The notes under the pieces are model-generated. The model ran no database searches. It was not told where the DNA came from and saw only the letters and a list, made by a program, of their open reading frames with translations. Positions 1-13,100 of a DNA stretch of 64,000 nt are shown piece by piece; position 1 is the stretch's first letter, and each line of letters opens with the position of its first letter. The translations under genes were made by a program, and so were the position numbers. The stretch is from Acanthopleura granulata (Eukaryota > Mollusca > Polyplacophora > Chitonida > Chitonidae), in the NCBI GenBank assembly GCA_016165875.1, contig JABBOT010000080.1, forward strand, positions 42,531,477 to 42,595,476. Reading direction: 5' to 3'.

Positions 1-770
1 AATTGTGGGATGTATTTTGATCATGGAGACAAATTAGCAATACAATAATTTCCGTCTGAAATTGCGTGTCTAGCAAGTGGAAAACAGAGCAGGGTCATTT
101 GTTTCCCAGATGTCCGCAGAGCGGGTGGCTATACTCTTGACCAGTGGCCAGTGGGAATTAGTCCCAGTGGTCACCTAGCAGCTCCTGGCTCTGTCCACCC
201 AGCTAATCTAATTTCCTGGCCACTTGACACAGTGTTTGCCCTGCCATACATCAGGCTGTGAGTTCTTCCAGGGAGCTAGGTTTGGCTGCCATGCCCTCTG
301 GCTCTGTCTCTGTGTACCCAGCACCTTGTCTTGTTCACACTCCCCTGCTAACCTCTGTTTGCCCTGTAATCTTACCGTTACCCTTGCTGGCAAATTTGTC
401 AGCCTCTTGTCACAGCTGGTAACTCATCTTTTACATCAGGATCATTGTACATCTTTGCACAAGATGTCCATGTGTTACTAAACAATACCAGACTATACTA
501 TAGCCTCCATCACTCACCAGAGGCTATCAGTTGAAGTACAATCTCTCATTCTGTCACTATCTTATTACCTCTCTCTCCTTCTGACTGTTTGGGAGCCCAT
601 GTAATTATATGTATATATGTATCATTATATTTTCATCTAAGACTTTCTCTGACAACATGTGATAGATTGTAAATTTCCATTCAACAGTTAATTACTCCGA
701 AGTTTAATTTGAAATATTATGAGAACAACCGGACCATGCTAGCTGATTATCTAGTCTGAATTCAAACTCT

Positions 771-1035
771 CGACGGGGCCTCTGTGGCTCATTTGGCTAG
801 AGCACCACCACAGTGTAATGACCAAGGAGCCTCGGAACAAATCCGGTTGATGTGTGTTCAAACCCAGCTCCTGCTGGCTTCTTGTCCGGCCGTATGCGGG
901 AAGGTCTGCCAGCTACCTGCGGATGGTCATGAGTTTTCACCGTTCTCTGCTCTATTTCCTCCCACCATAACATTAGCTGTTGCCATGCAAGTGAAATTTT
1001 TGAGCAGAGCATAAAACACCAGTCATATAAATAAA
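771..1035 (+). mobile_element. tRNA-derived SINE, full length, with target-site duplication
   Basis: It begins with GGGGCCTCTGTGGCTCATTT, a tRNA-like A-box region, followed by a B-box-like GTTCAAACCC. The family body follows (GGGAAGGTCTGCCAG..., TTTCCTCCCACCATAA..., GCATAAAACACC) and it ends in an ATAAATAAA-type tail. The 9-mer TCAAACTCT lies at 762-770 and again at 1036-1044, which fits a LINE-mediated target-site duplication. Divergence from other copies is moderate. Confidence 0.85.
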
Positions 1036-4035
1036 TCAAACTCTTGCCATAGGACACCTTTAGCCATTTATCCATGGCATAATGCCTTCAAAGCCATGCC
1101 TTGGTTTGACATTGGCTTCATTTCAGGACAGTTTTAAGCCACTCAGTTTTCCTGCTGGTTTTCTTCACCCTGATATTTTGACAGCTTTCATTAGTATAAC
1201 ATAATAAGTATATACATAATCTTCTCAAAATTAAAGCCCTGCCCTTGTCGTTTGAAAGCTGACACACTATGCTTTACGTTGGTGTAGCCTAAGTTTTGTA
1301 TCATGTTAAAATAAAGGAAACTGTGCAGTACTAGCCCACTCTGGTTTGAACTTCGATGTGAGCTTATGGTTCACAGACTCCAAAAGGATGGGTTTATGGC
1401 TGTTGCATGCATTTTACACAGATGACACAGGCAAGTGGTGATGTTGTATTATGAAGATAGCAAGGACTATTTTGAAAAGTCACATTTTGCCTTAAATTTT
1501 CTGTCCAAGTTGCATTCTCTGCAAGCATTTGAGTGTTTCTTCGTGATTCTTTTTATATATGATTGCATATAGCATTCAGGTTTTGGATAGGAGACACCAA
1601 ACACTGCAAGTCTAATTTAATTACTCATGAGAATTCTTGTTTTTTTTTCTGAGTGGTATTTCTGAACATAGTAGTTCTTTAAATTTGTGACTGGCATTTG
1701 GCATATTTTCGTTCATCTTTCAAATATAATCTGCTTAACCTTGATCCTTAGAGCAGGAAAAGTCACCATCCATATATCTTTCTCTCAGGCCTTGAATGGA
1801 GTTTATTGCAAGGATTGGATATTTTGACCCAGATTTATACTGACCTTTCAAAATTAAAAGCCCTGCCTTTCATGAATTTAGACCTGTTCTTGCCGCCTTT
1901 CTGCATACACTTTCATACTCTCCCTTGTGGATATTTGTGTTGGTGAGAGATACTCTGGCGTCATTTTAACTCTTCTCATCTGATAGTAGCCAGCATTGGT
2001 CAGATTCAGCAAGCTGACTGGGTTAGCATTTTGACAGCAGGCGCCATAACGAAAAAACAGGGTGGCACAGGGTTGGAATATGAATTCCAACTTTTATATT
2101 TTATGTTACCAATTTTTATAGCTGCATCAAAAAAAAGGATTTGTTAAGTGGGTGGGTTGTTCACCACTCCATTTCAATTCATGCACTTAGAAAACTGACC
2201 ATCATCATATAGATGAGAAATTCTTGAACATAATGTATGCAACAATCAGATAAATAAAAAGATAATATTAGTCTGAAAAAGGCTGGCAAATTTATTACTG
2301 CAAAGAATTTTTTTTACATTAAAAAGCGTAATATTTAACTTCAGTTGTTGGAGTTTTAATTAAGCTAGTCGACTGTAAACACATATATGTGTCAACATTT
2401 GCAGTAGTTTTCATGTATTTATTTATTTGTTTGTTATGTAAAGAGGTTCTCCTGGAGAAATTTTTGATAAAATAATTCTGCATATCTGTGAATCAAAGCA
2501 AATTTTCTCTGTTTACCAAAAATAGCGCAGATTATTATCTTTCAGAAATTATCTGTTTATTCAAACTGTTTATGGTTGTAAAATCATTCCAAAATTTGAA
2601 ATCTTACAAAGCAACCTGAATTATAAGTTTAGGAAATTTTGAGTTGTAAGATGTGCACAGACAAGGCTTATTTTTGGTGAAAAAAAAAAGAAAAGAAGTG
2701 AAAGAAAAGAAAGATGGCCAAGTATAGGTAAACGAATAAAAATGGATAATATTTGGAGAAGTACATGTATGTGCTTGTAATAATTGGAAACTAAGATGCG
2801 TTAGAGAAAAGAACCATTGCTTCATGTCAACGTCAGGTGATGGAACAGTAGTATGGTACAATGATGGCCTTAACCAGCTTCCATACACACAAACATGGTT
2901 GACCACTTTTTGTCACCTGGAGGCCCTGTGAACATAAGTCACTGACATAACTGTACTCTTAATGACTTTGTGGTAGTATATGTAATGTGTGAAATCTATT
3001 CACAATTTTGTACTAAATTGAAGTGAAAGGGACCCAAGTATCCATAAATTTCAGGAGATTTTGCCCTTCACATGCAGTAATCAAAGGGTCGGTCAAACAA
3101 GAGATTTATGATCTCAAGGTTAACTGTATACCATTGACCACAGATTAATATGGAGTGCCATTCTCTTAACACATAAGTGCATGGACCTACTGGGGAATGT
3201 GCAGTCTCACTCCTTGTTTAATTTACCAGGTTTGTGACAGTAATCTACCAACTATGAATGTGAAAGAGACGTGCACTGTTTGTTAAAACCTCTAATCCCA
3301 CTTTAAGTGGAGCACATCAGCCCTGATGCTGTAGCCACTTGTCGGGAGAAGGCTTTAACTAGCCAGCCTCTGTTGGCTGGCCATTACTCTTCCGTGTATA
3401 GATTTATTTTTTTTTTTAGATTTTTTTAATTTTCTTATCTGAGGTCATTCAGAGAAACCTGCAATTGGTAAAACAGTTTTGACAACCTGTGGTAGGATTA
3501 TATATGACAGTAAAGATTTTGAACATGTATAATGGTGTATAAATAATATATAATCTGAGCTTTCAGAAATAGTTTATTCCATTTTGAAGAATGGCATATT
3601 GAATAAATAATTTTCCAAAAGCACTGATTATGTGGTGTACCATCATGTACAAAACCTTTAGTGTAATTTAATATTGTATGACAAATTCAGTCAAACATCT
3701 TGAATTTTTACAGTTTTGACCTAACTTGTATTGTGTAAAAGAAGGAATTAATATTCCACTAGGCCTGCACTGAATTGCTTCACTTCTTAGGTGACAGCTA
3801 ACATGAAACAACACAAAATCAGGCTTTTGTAATGTGAAACTGTGATAAGTGAGACCTAGTTCAATAGTCTGAATGAGGCATGCAATCTGCAGATTATTTC
3901 ATGGTGTCAATACCCTTTTTCTATGCATCAGAATGCAGGCTTTTTCATCCAGAATGGTTAACAAACAGTGATGTGTCTGACAGGTAAATGAATCAAGTTG
4001 ACAAGTATCCTACTCCATAGGTGTTCTTCTCTGTT

Positions 4036-4292
4036 CATGGCTCAGTCGGTTAGCGCGCTAGCTCAAAGCGACGGCCTAGAAGCCTCCCACCATTGCGATC
4101 AGTGTGAGTTCAATTCCGGCTTATGCTGGGTACCTCTCCAGCTGTACGTGGGAAGGTTTGCCAGCAACCTTCAGATAGTCATGGGTTTCCACCAGGCGCG
4201 GCGAGGTTTCCTCCCAACATGATGCTGCTCGCTGCGTATATGTGAAATAATCTTGAGTAGGGCATAAAACACCTATTAAATAAATAATTATT
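4036..4292 (+). mobile_element. tRNA-derived SINE, near full length
   Basis: The head carries GGCTCAGTCGGTTAGCGCG (A-box region) and GAGTTCAATTCC (B-box region). The body shows GGGAAGGTTTGCCAGC, TTTCCTCCCAACATGAT, TGAAATAATCTTGAGTAGGG and CATAAAACACC, then an AAATAAATAA tail. Same family as 771-1035 and 28503-28772. I did not find clear target-site duplications. Confidence 0.85.
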
Positions 4293-5147
4293 CCCAAATA
4301 AATACACAACCCAAATACACAAATGAAGAGTGGATCAGAAGAGACACATAGTCTTGGATTGGTTCTAGTAAGTATACTAAGAATTTGCTCATTGCACTTT
4401 GTAGACAAAAAGCCATCGAAAAAAAATCCCTACCAAACACTGTTTCCTTGCCTAAAAATGACAGGGGAAGCTGGCAGAAAGTAAAGTGATTCAAGGCGAG
4501 ATAAAATCTCTGGGAAAGAAATCTTCCATTTTTCACCAAAACTCGCAGCCTCAGAGATAAGCTTATGTCTTTGTGATCATGAATTATTATAAGTAATCAC
4601 TCCAACTTTAGCATGTCGTATTCAGCCACTTTTTTTTCACACCTGACCATAGAGTACTAACAAACGCATGAATATGGGAGAGTTACATCAAGGGAGATAA
4701 TTCATTGTAGACCAATTCAGTAGTTACATCAATTACAGGACAGCTGTAATTGCTTTTCATCTAAGTACATAAAACTGAATGACTGATACAGAAGTGTGAA
4801 GTTTTGCTCATATATATTGTCCTGTGGAATGGTTTTAGAATTAAAAGTATATGTTTGTGCAGTCCATCATCCACATAAACATTTGATAAACACAATTCTC
4901 TATAGTGGGATATTTGGATATACTTTAATCAGGTACAAGTAAGTACATCTACAGATAATATATGCATATAGGATGACAGGAAACTCAGTGGTCTGCTCTT
5001 ATTTATGTAATAGAAATTTAACATGTAGACAACTACGGCGTGCTCAGGGATAAATTCTTTTTTGTGTTTCATGATAATCACTAGACAGTTAATAAATTCA
5101 GAAGAGAGTAACATGAATAGTTTGAGTGTTAGACATAGGCAAGGCAA

Positions 5148-5312
5148 GGGTAACATTTGAACATTGTGACATTGTGACAAGAGTAACATTTGAACATTGT
5201 GACAAGGGTAACATTTGAACATTGTGACATTGTGACAAGGGTAACATTTGAACATTGTGACAAGGGTAACATTTGAACATTGTGACAAGGGTAACATTTG
5301 AAGGTTGTGACA
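5148..5312. repeat. 25-bp minisatellite with a 9-bp internal expansion
   Basis: About six copies of a unit reading AGGGTAACATTTGAACATTG plus TGACA. Some units carry an extra ACATTGTG step. The last copy is degenerate (GAAGG in place of GAACA). Open frames on the - strand here are translations of the repeat and not genes. Confidence 0.9.
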
Positions 5313-7130
5313 CTGTGCATTGCAGGTCAAAAGCTTACATCTTTCAGGTGATTTGTGAGGAGAAAAGGCTTTTCTTTTATGGATACGCGTTCTCGCAACT
5401 TGTCTTTTAAAGGGGCTGAAAGCAAAGCTTACATGCCTTGAAGAAATTAATTATTTAAGATGAAACCTTTGGGAAATTATATGTGTTTTTTCAAATGAAA
5501 TTTTGTAGGAATGTGAAAAAAGACAGGATTTGCTGTAGGCAAAAGACAGAAGAGTGAAGCTTTCATAGTGATATTCCGCTTGTCGAAAAATATAAGCATT
5601 TGTTTGTGTCATGCTAGGACACTATACAAGCACCGCATGTGATTTGATTGGGTACCAGTTGTATTTGTTGTACAACCAGTATTTTAGTTTATTATTTTGA
5701 CTATATGAGTTACATTTTATATGATCTCCTTTTTCCATTTGGGACATAAAACTCAAAGGATGGAAGGTTTACTAGCTGTTGTCGTATAGCACTTTAGTAC
5801 CAGTATACACAGAAAACTATAAGGTATGAATCTAATTTTAATTTTTTTTTAAGCACTAAAAAGTTATCAGAATGTTTTTGTTACTCTGATGATTCTTCCT
5901 ACAATAAGAGTGTATGTACCCTACGGTGAAATATACCTTTGGCAGTAAAATCTACAACCTGTGCTGTTTATAATGAACTCTGACGCTATGAATATCCATG
6001 GGATCCATTGGGTTATGGTAACATATTTTACCACTTTCTGCATGTTCTGGTACTGTAGATTTTAATGTTTCAATCTGAACTTTGATTTAGGTTTATAACT
6101 ACATATGAATGTATGTATAAGCAGAAAATATAAGAAGGGTATTTGTAGCCTCTCTTGACCTAGGACAGAAATGAGAAGAGGTGGTGAGTCCTGAGTTGTA
6201 GAAGCTACTACATGTAAATGTGAGGCACATCTTTCTTGACAAAGTGGCTTATTTTGTCCACAGTTATAGAGGCCTTTTAAGAATTGTTTGGAAGGTGGGA
6301 TAATATACTGATGGAAAGACATAAGTTTCAGCACAAAAAGTAATATTTCTGATCTTTATTTGTCCTTGAAAATGGACCTTAGGGCAGAATTATGGTCAGA
6401 TACTGTTGGCTGATTTACACATCACAGACCCAGTTTTGTGCATGGCAGGATGTTGTTGTTTTTTTTTGGCTGTTGGAAAATGGTTCTAATCTTGTCACTG
6501 TTCCAAGAATGTGTCCTGGTTTCCTGTTATAAAGGAATCTAATCTCTTCCTGTCACTTCACACTCTAATGTAAATGAAGAAAACTTATTAAAAGCATTAA
6601 TTTGAATATTGCACAAAAACTTTAGCAGAGAATAAAATGGCTGAGAAATTATTCACAAATAAAGTGAGAAAAGCCAATTAAGATGCCTCCGGAAGAAGAG
6701 CCTGTTTTTTCTTCACAGGGATATTTTGCTGTATATATTGAATCATTCTACCTCACAGGGTGATTCTTGGTTTCCATTGGTCAATACAGGGTCACATGAT
6801 ATTGATATGTCAGTATACATGATATGTGCAGTGATCACGAGGCAGTGTCCAACAGTCACACTGTAATAGCCAACAATTCCTAACGGTTATCTCCCTTTGT
6901 CCACTCTCTCACGTCCACTTGTGTATAAAGCAAACAGTCAGATGATGGCTTTGTCATCTAATAGCAGCATAGAAGTCCAGCAGTTTACGGCTTCAGCGGA
7001 AAAGGGTCATATCTTTTATTTTTTCTTCCACCCTCTGTCATTATAATAAAGCACATAGGGCATGCCCTGGGATGATATCACAGGAATTGTGAGCTCTCGA
7101 CAAGTGATGCTCAACTTCCGCTCCCTGCAG

Positions 7131-7156
7131 GTCACTGCTGAAAATGAAAAGTCCTT
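7131..7156 (+). CDS. LRRCC1: LRRCC1 exon a (26-nt microexon, or 3' part of a 73-nt exon)
   Basis: Acceptor CTCCCTGCAG and donor GTAAGC. Encodes VTAENEKS plus two bases of a Leu codon that join exactly to the next exon. The frame stays open upstream to an alternative acceptor ATATCACAG ending at 7083, so the exon could be 7084-7156 (adding IVSSRQVMLNFRSLQ). The shorter form has the better pyrimidine tract. Confidence 0.6.
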
Positions 7157-10100
7157 GTAAGCATCTCTTTGTTGCCCATGGAGACTCTGTCTGTTATTCT
7201 CTCTTCAGTGGTTTTATGTCTTCCTGCAATCTGTAGGTTTTAATGTGACTTCAAACTATGATTATTATTTGGATTTCATGTGTATTTATAATGTTTGTTA
7301 ATGTGAAGTCCTGCTGGTACTTTCATGGCCTGTAATTATGAAGAGACCTACATTTTGCAACCAGGATAAAAGTTCTTGATGGTAAGCCATGAATCTCACA
7401 CTGACACACCTTTTAAAGCCATCGATTATACCACCACATTTCGGTACTGCCCAGGATGCTAACTTAATTTTATTTTCCATTGATTTTCATGCCTTGTGGT
7501 TTTGCGACTGGGTGTAATTGATGGCACTTCTTGTGAGTTTTAGCCAATTTGGTTGATTTCCTCAAGATTTTGCCCAGAAATTAAAAAAAAATGCCTAGGT
7601 ACCTGTGATGAAATCAGGTACTTTTGTTTACAGTTATGGTTGTGTTGCAGTGGTAATCAAGGTCCATTTTTCATTGCTCAAGACACTGTAACTGGCCCAC
7701 TATTTGTTTAACTATTGGTCTTTCCTCTTACAGACTGTAGCTTTAAGTCAAGAGGTTTGCCTAATGCAAGGTGATGGTTTACATCCAGACACTCTGGTTT
7801 CCTCCACACGTAAACCTCATCTCTGTCATATAAGTGAACAATTATTGAGAACATAACAAAGTTTAACATCAGTCCAATGAATGAATGAATGCATTGTTTA
7901 GGTGGTGGAGCTGTATCCTGTATTTCCAAGTTGGTTGTGTTCAGTTAATTACTCACAGCCCACATGCATTCACCTTGTACACGTATAACCAGTATGGTTG
8001 ATTTCTATCTTGCATTACCAGTATGGTTGAGTTCTATCTTGCATTACCAGTGCCAGGTGATGTTCTGTCTTGCATTACCAGTGTGGTTCAGTTCTATCCT
8101 GTATAACCAATACGGTTGTGTTCTATCCTGAGTTACCAAGGTGGTTGTATTCTGTCCTGTGTTACCAATGTAGTTGTGTTTTGTCCTTTGTTACCAATCT
8201 TATTGTGTTATACCCTGCATTACCAATGTGGTTGTGTTCTACCCAGTATTGCCAATGTGGTTGCATTCTATATCACATGGCCAGAGTGGTTGCATTCTAT
8301 CATGTGTTGTAAATGGGAGTTCCATCTTGTATTGCTTGGGTGTTTTTACACATATAAATATCTATCATACTTTGCCAAGCCTGGGGATAGTTTTCCACCT
8401 TAGACCTTTTGATAGTAAGATGACTATGTTCCATCATGAGTGTATACTTACAGAGAGTGATAAAAATGAATATGCATGGGAAGGCCCGCCAGCAACCCGC
8501 GAATGGGTTTCCTCCAGGCCTTGTGCAGTTTCCTCCCACCATAAGGCTGTCTTCCATCATATAAGTGAAATATTCTTCAGTGCGGCATAAAACACAAATC
8601 TAATCAAAATTAGTATGCTTTCCTAAAAAATTTGAGTTTTTTATGGTTTACCGATGTGGTTATACAATGACCTGTTACCTCTACACTATTGTTCGCTGCA
8701 ACATGTGAAGTGTTCACTGCTTTACATTTAGCAAAACTTTCTCTTACCCTCAAATGTGGATACATGTAACTATAAATGCATTGAATATATATAAATTTAT
8801 ATGTTGTGTTTCATTGGCCTGTGTTTTAGGATCAATTCTCTGTCAAAACAGTACCAAGATCTGGAGGATGAGTTCAGAATGGCTCTCCAGATTGAGGCCA
8901 AGCGATTCCAGGAGGTAACGTACATGTAGTAAGACATGCCAAGTGCTAATTTACATGGTATTAAAAATAAAATGCAAATCTGGTGGTGGTAACTAGAGGA
9001 ATGAGGAAATGAGTTGTCTTTTTATCACCTCAGATTTCCATTTTGCCTTTTTTGTGGCCTGATGGTGTATACAACTGTATGAAGCTGTTTTGCAGGCACA
9101 TCTGCGGAATAAGATGCATACACACGTACGACTTGAAGTTGGAATTTCGTGAGAAGATGGACGTGGACATGAACATGAGATGTTGTAATAACAAGCTGAA
9201 GAAGTGATTATCTGTACGATATAGATGTAATGGCAATGTATATGGCAACATGCATGTCCACTAATTTGGAAATATAGTCACATTTCTATCAAGACAAACT
9301 AACAATTAAAACCCATATGGAATTGTTCCTTAATAATATCAAGAACTAAAGTTGTAAATTTTTGTTGAACCACATGTGAGATAAGTTGGACAGTGTCCCT
9401 GAATTTTTGTTTTGTTTAGGTGTTTGTAAATGATTCTGATGAAAGAAATTTAAGTTGAGACTGAGATTCTTTATGCCTAAGAGATGTCACTTGCTGTGTT
9501 GATGTACTGTGGTTTTCTGTCTCCGCCATGAAAAGAGCTTCTCCTAGAAACAGATGTATCGATCTGCCTAGACTTAGGCTGGCTCCATCGTTCTCAAATC
9601 GAAGATTCACCAGTGCCTTGCAATAACAAAAACAAATGCGTTAAACCCTTGAATGCACCAATAATTGAAATGTCATTTCCTTACATTTCTTTAGTATCAT
9701 GGCAAATCACATAATCCTTGTGCCCAGGGCCTTAAGCCCGCTGTAAAACCCACTGTGTTTGTACTTAAATCTTAGGCTCTTCTGCATAACGGATGCCTTA
9801 ATTTTGCCATTGCTGACATGGAAGTATAATGCAGAGATGATCTGGCGGACGAGAGCCAGTAAAGCACTGGAAGGACATCTATCACCTCTGCCACAGATTG
9901 TCTGAAGACTTCGACCACTTTTGCCAACGATGGTGTTTTGATAGGTTGATGTTGCACCATTTTAAAGCAGAATTATTTGTAGTGCAGCTCTGGTTTACGT
10001 CTTTATTTAAATTCATTCTTATACCGGCTTTGCAGAGAAGATTTTGTGGTTTGTGGTTCTTTTGGCTTGAATTGTTCATTGTGCTTGCTGTAGGATATAA

Positions 10101-13100
10101 TACGGGATATAATGGACATTGCCTACATCCTCAGCGGCTTAAGTCAGAATTCTCAAGAAGTGTATAGATGCACTCATCCATTTGTAAATCTGGTATTTGA
10201 TATTTTCTGTTCCTAACCTATCATAGAAATGAATCCCTTTTTAAATGGTATCTGTCAATCAGACTGGTATGTTTCAAATATCATGAGGAAATGTTCAAAG
10301 TTCTACAAAAGACATTAATTAATTTACATGTACCTCAGTAATGATATTTGTATTTATTTGTGTACATTTATTAGTTTACACCATTCTTCTTATTATGCAA
10401 AGGGTATTGTTCAACCAGTGTAAATTCTTATACCCCAGGTAGTTGGGTTCACAGCAATTAATACCAATGGGGTTTAGTGACTGTAGAGTGTAGTTGTTTG
10501 TCAGAGGATTTCCATTTGCAGCAGTTTTTAAAAAGATCCTGTTATTAAAGTGCTCATCACATATCCATCATAGAGCAGGTCTCAGTGATGTCAGATGTCA
10601 CTAAGCCCATTTCCCTGTCCAGCCTCCGGGATGTAATAGTCACCTTGGTTTTTGTTTTCCAGTTGCAGTCTGTATTTGAACACACCAGCCAAGAGAATGC
10701 AGAGAACAAACAAGCTTTGCTGGCAGCACAGAAAAAAGAAGAGAGAAGTGCATCGATGTTGTCCGAGTTGACCGCTGTGAGTCAGTATAAAGCACTTTCC
10801 GTTGCATGCTGATCATGTCACCCAGTGGGTGAAGAAGTCTTCCTTGTAGATGATAGGCTTACATCAGCATGGATATCACAACAGGGATTTAAATATCTGA
10901 ATGTTACAAAAAGAGGTATACTGTGTTGTTGTCAGTTTTTCTCTCTAATTAAGTGGCAAAGGAGCCCAGTAGTGACTTTTTTTGCGAATGTCTTGAAGCC
11001 TTTGGACTAATTAAGGTGGATATCCATGGTAATTGGAGCTGATTATTATCTTTATTAAAATGCTTCAAAAGACCATATCAGGAAGGCAGCATGTCTTTTT
11101 ATGCCGTAATTGCTCAGCTGTCTTCTGCCTGGTTAATGAGGCACCAAATGGCAGCACCTGCGATAGAATTGTTTCGGATGCACATGTATGGGTGATGTAC
11201 ATATTACACCTGCCTATCTTAATCCATGCTCGATAACATCAAGGATCGAGTTCTTGGTGCCTGAACAGAAGAGGCTGTTTATTCCAGTCTCTTGTCACAG
11301 TTAATGAGAGTGTATACTGCAGTCTCAATTTCACTATGTAACATTCGTGGAAAAATTGTCAGGTTGACATTTCTGCTTATGGTTTTAAGCTTGTTCTGAG
11401 AAATGGACAGCAGTTAGTGCTTTTTGCATGTGTGTGATTTAATTAGTATGGTCAACATCTCCATCAAAATCAATCACACATGAAATGTAAGCCAACATGT
11501 TTGTATACACAGCACATGTCAAACTTAGATAGAGTGTTTTTTGTAATTATCATTTGGATATGCTTATCTTTCTTGTTTAAAAATATTTTGAATTATGTCA
11601 TTAAAGGAAATTTTTGATTGATATAAATTATAATGTATAAAACTCCACATAAGTCTATTTCACTTCAAGAGATAGGAAAGAAACCTGATCATATTTTTTG
11701 TTATAGATTAATGTTATAGATAGATGTATTTGGCTGTGGACACAAACACCACTGAGTGTCTGTTTACTGATTTGATTAGTGTTTAGCATTGCACTCTGAA
11801 AGCATTTAGCACAGTTGCAGTCAGTTTTCTCAGTGGAAGAAACTGGAGTGCCCAGAGTAAAGCATACATACCTGATAAACCTCTCGACTTAAGTCACATC
11901 TGACCCAGCGTAACAAGAGGCTGGATTTGAGGTTGTGGCGAGAACAAATCTTTAGCTGACCCAGCTGTCTGTTGGCACGATGAACTACCATGGCCAGAAG
12001 AACCATTCCGTAGTGTATACGTGGTAGGAAGGACACATAGATGCTTGTTTATTGGTGTATATTCACCTAAGGTTTAGCCTGTCAGAATTTACTGCAGCAC
12101 CACAGGAAGGCCTTAAACTGTTACATTTCATGCCATCACTTTAGTTCGTGTGGTAAGAAATTAAATCAGACTTCACACAAAGAAGTGGGCAAATCAGCCA
12201 GAATGAACCCAAAATTGTCCCGTGAAAAATGCTAGGCATTAGGTGAAATAGAGTAGTTCCGAGACCTGTCATTGCTTCATTCTGACCACAATCTCTTGAC
12301 TGTCCATGCCTGTCTTTCTGGTTACTTAAAATATAGCATTTGCTAGGTGGTTGCCAGGTATCTGGCAAGGGACAGTTGTTTCAACAAAGCTTATGAAGTT
12401 TCATTCACCCGTAAACCTCACCACTTTTTGTGCATGTTCAGTGTTTCTGAACATGCATAGTCGTGAGTTTCCCTTGGGTTCTCTCTGGTTATACATAGCA
12501 TAAAATCAAGTAATTAAATAAGACCTATCAGATACATTAATAGATAAAAATAAGATGGCCTTGCGAGCAGGAAACTGGCTGTTATTTGAGTGCAGGAAAT
12601 ATGAATTGCCTGGAATGTTTTTCACCATATTTTTATTATTTGTTTTTCTGTATTTTTTTTCATCTTCTTTTCATCTGTACTCCAATCAGTTAAGATCAGA
12701 GGATTGTCAAGAAAAAGGGCATGATATCTTTTTTTCTGTTGAAACTTTGTTACCACACATTAATATGCCAGTTTCTATCTCTATCATTTATTTCTGATAT
12801 TTATCAGCTTTGAACAAAAACCAGTGCCATATATAGTTTCCAATCCCTCTTTATAGATACGCATGATCATCCTTAAGCATGAGTTATGATGGTCATGTAA
12901 TGTTGCTGGGAAGGTGTCAAATTAGTGTATGGCATTATCCACCAAGATGATACCCCACCTTCAAATTGGAGACTGCTTTTTGTTTAAGGTGTTGCTTTTT
13001 AATTTGCCATTCCCAAAACTGTCCGTGTTTTTGTGCAAAACTTAGCCTCTCAACAAATACGATTAGGAACATTCCTCAGGCCAAGTTAGGAATATTTTTT

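Larger units (their letters stand above)
1..7083. other. Upstream sequence or intron 5' of first visible LRRCC1 exon
   Basis: I found no exon with splice sites and coiled-coil coding content on the + strand here, and no convincing gene on the - strand. It holds two SINE copies (771-1035 and about 4036-4292), a 25-bp minisatellite (5148-5312), and otherwise unique AT-rich DNA. Because the visible LRRCC1 exons start mid-protein, this is most likely a long intron of that gene, whose 5' exons lie left of the window. This is inference from gene structure. Confidence 0.5.

Noticed and set aside
4036..4120. tRNA gene
   Set aside because: A- and B-box-like motifs are present, but there is no cloverleaf with a valid anticodon and acceptor stem; it is the head of a SINE.
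5148..5312. CRISPR-like array
   Set aside because: Units are contiguous with no unique spacers, in a eukaryotic genome.
4929..5330. 133-codon - strand frame with repeated SQCSNVTLVT
   Set aside because: It is a translation of the 25-bp minisatellite with no splice or family support.
8070..8590. Three overlapping + frames up to 138 codons
   Set aside because: Produced by the ~30-bp minisatellite and an adjoining SINE fragment inside an LRRCC1 intron.
10825..11236. + frames just after LRRCC1 exon c
   Set aside because: They follow a good donor (GTGAGT), lack coiled-coil composition and are not in phase with neighbouring exons.
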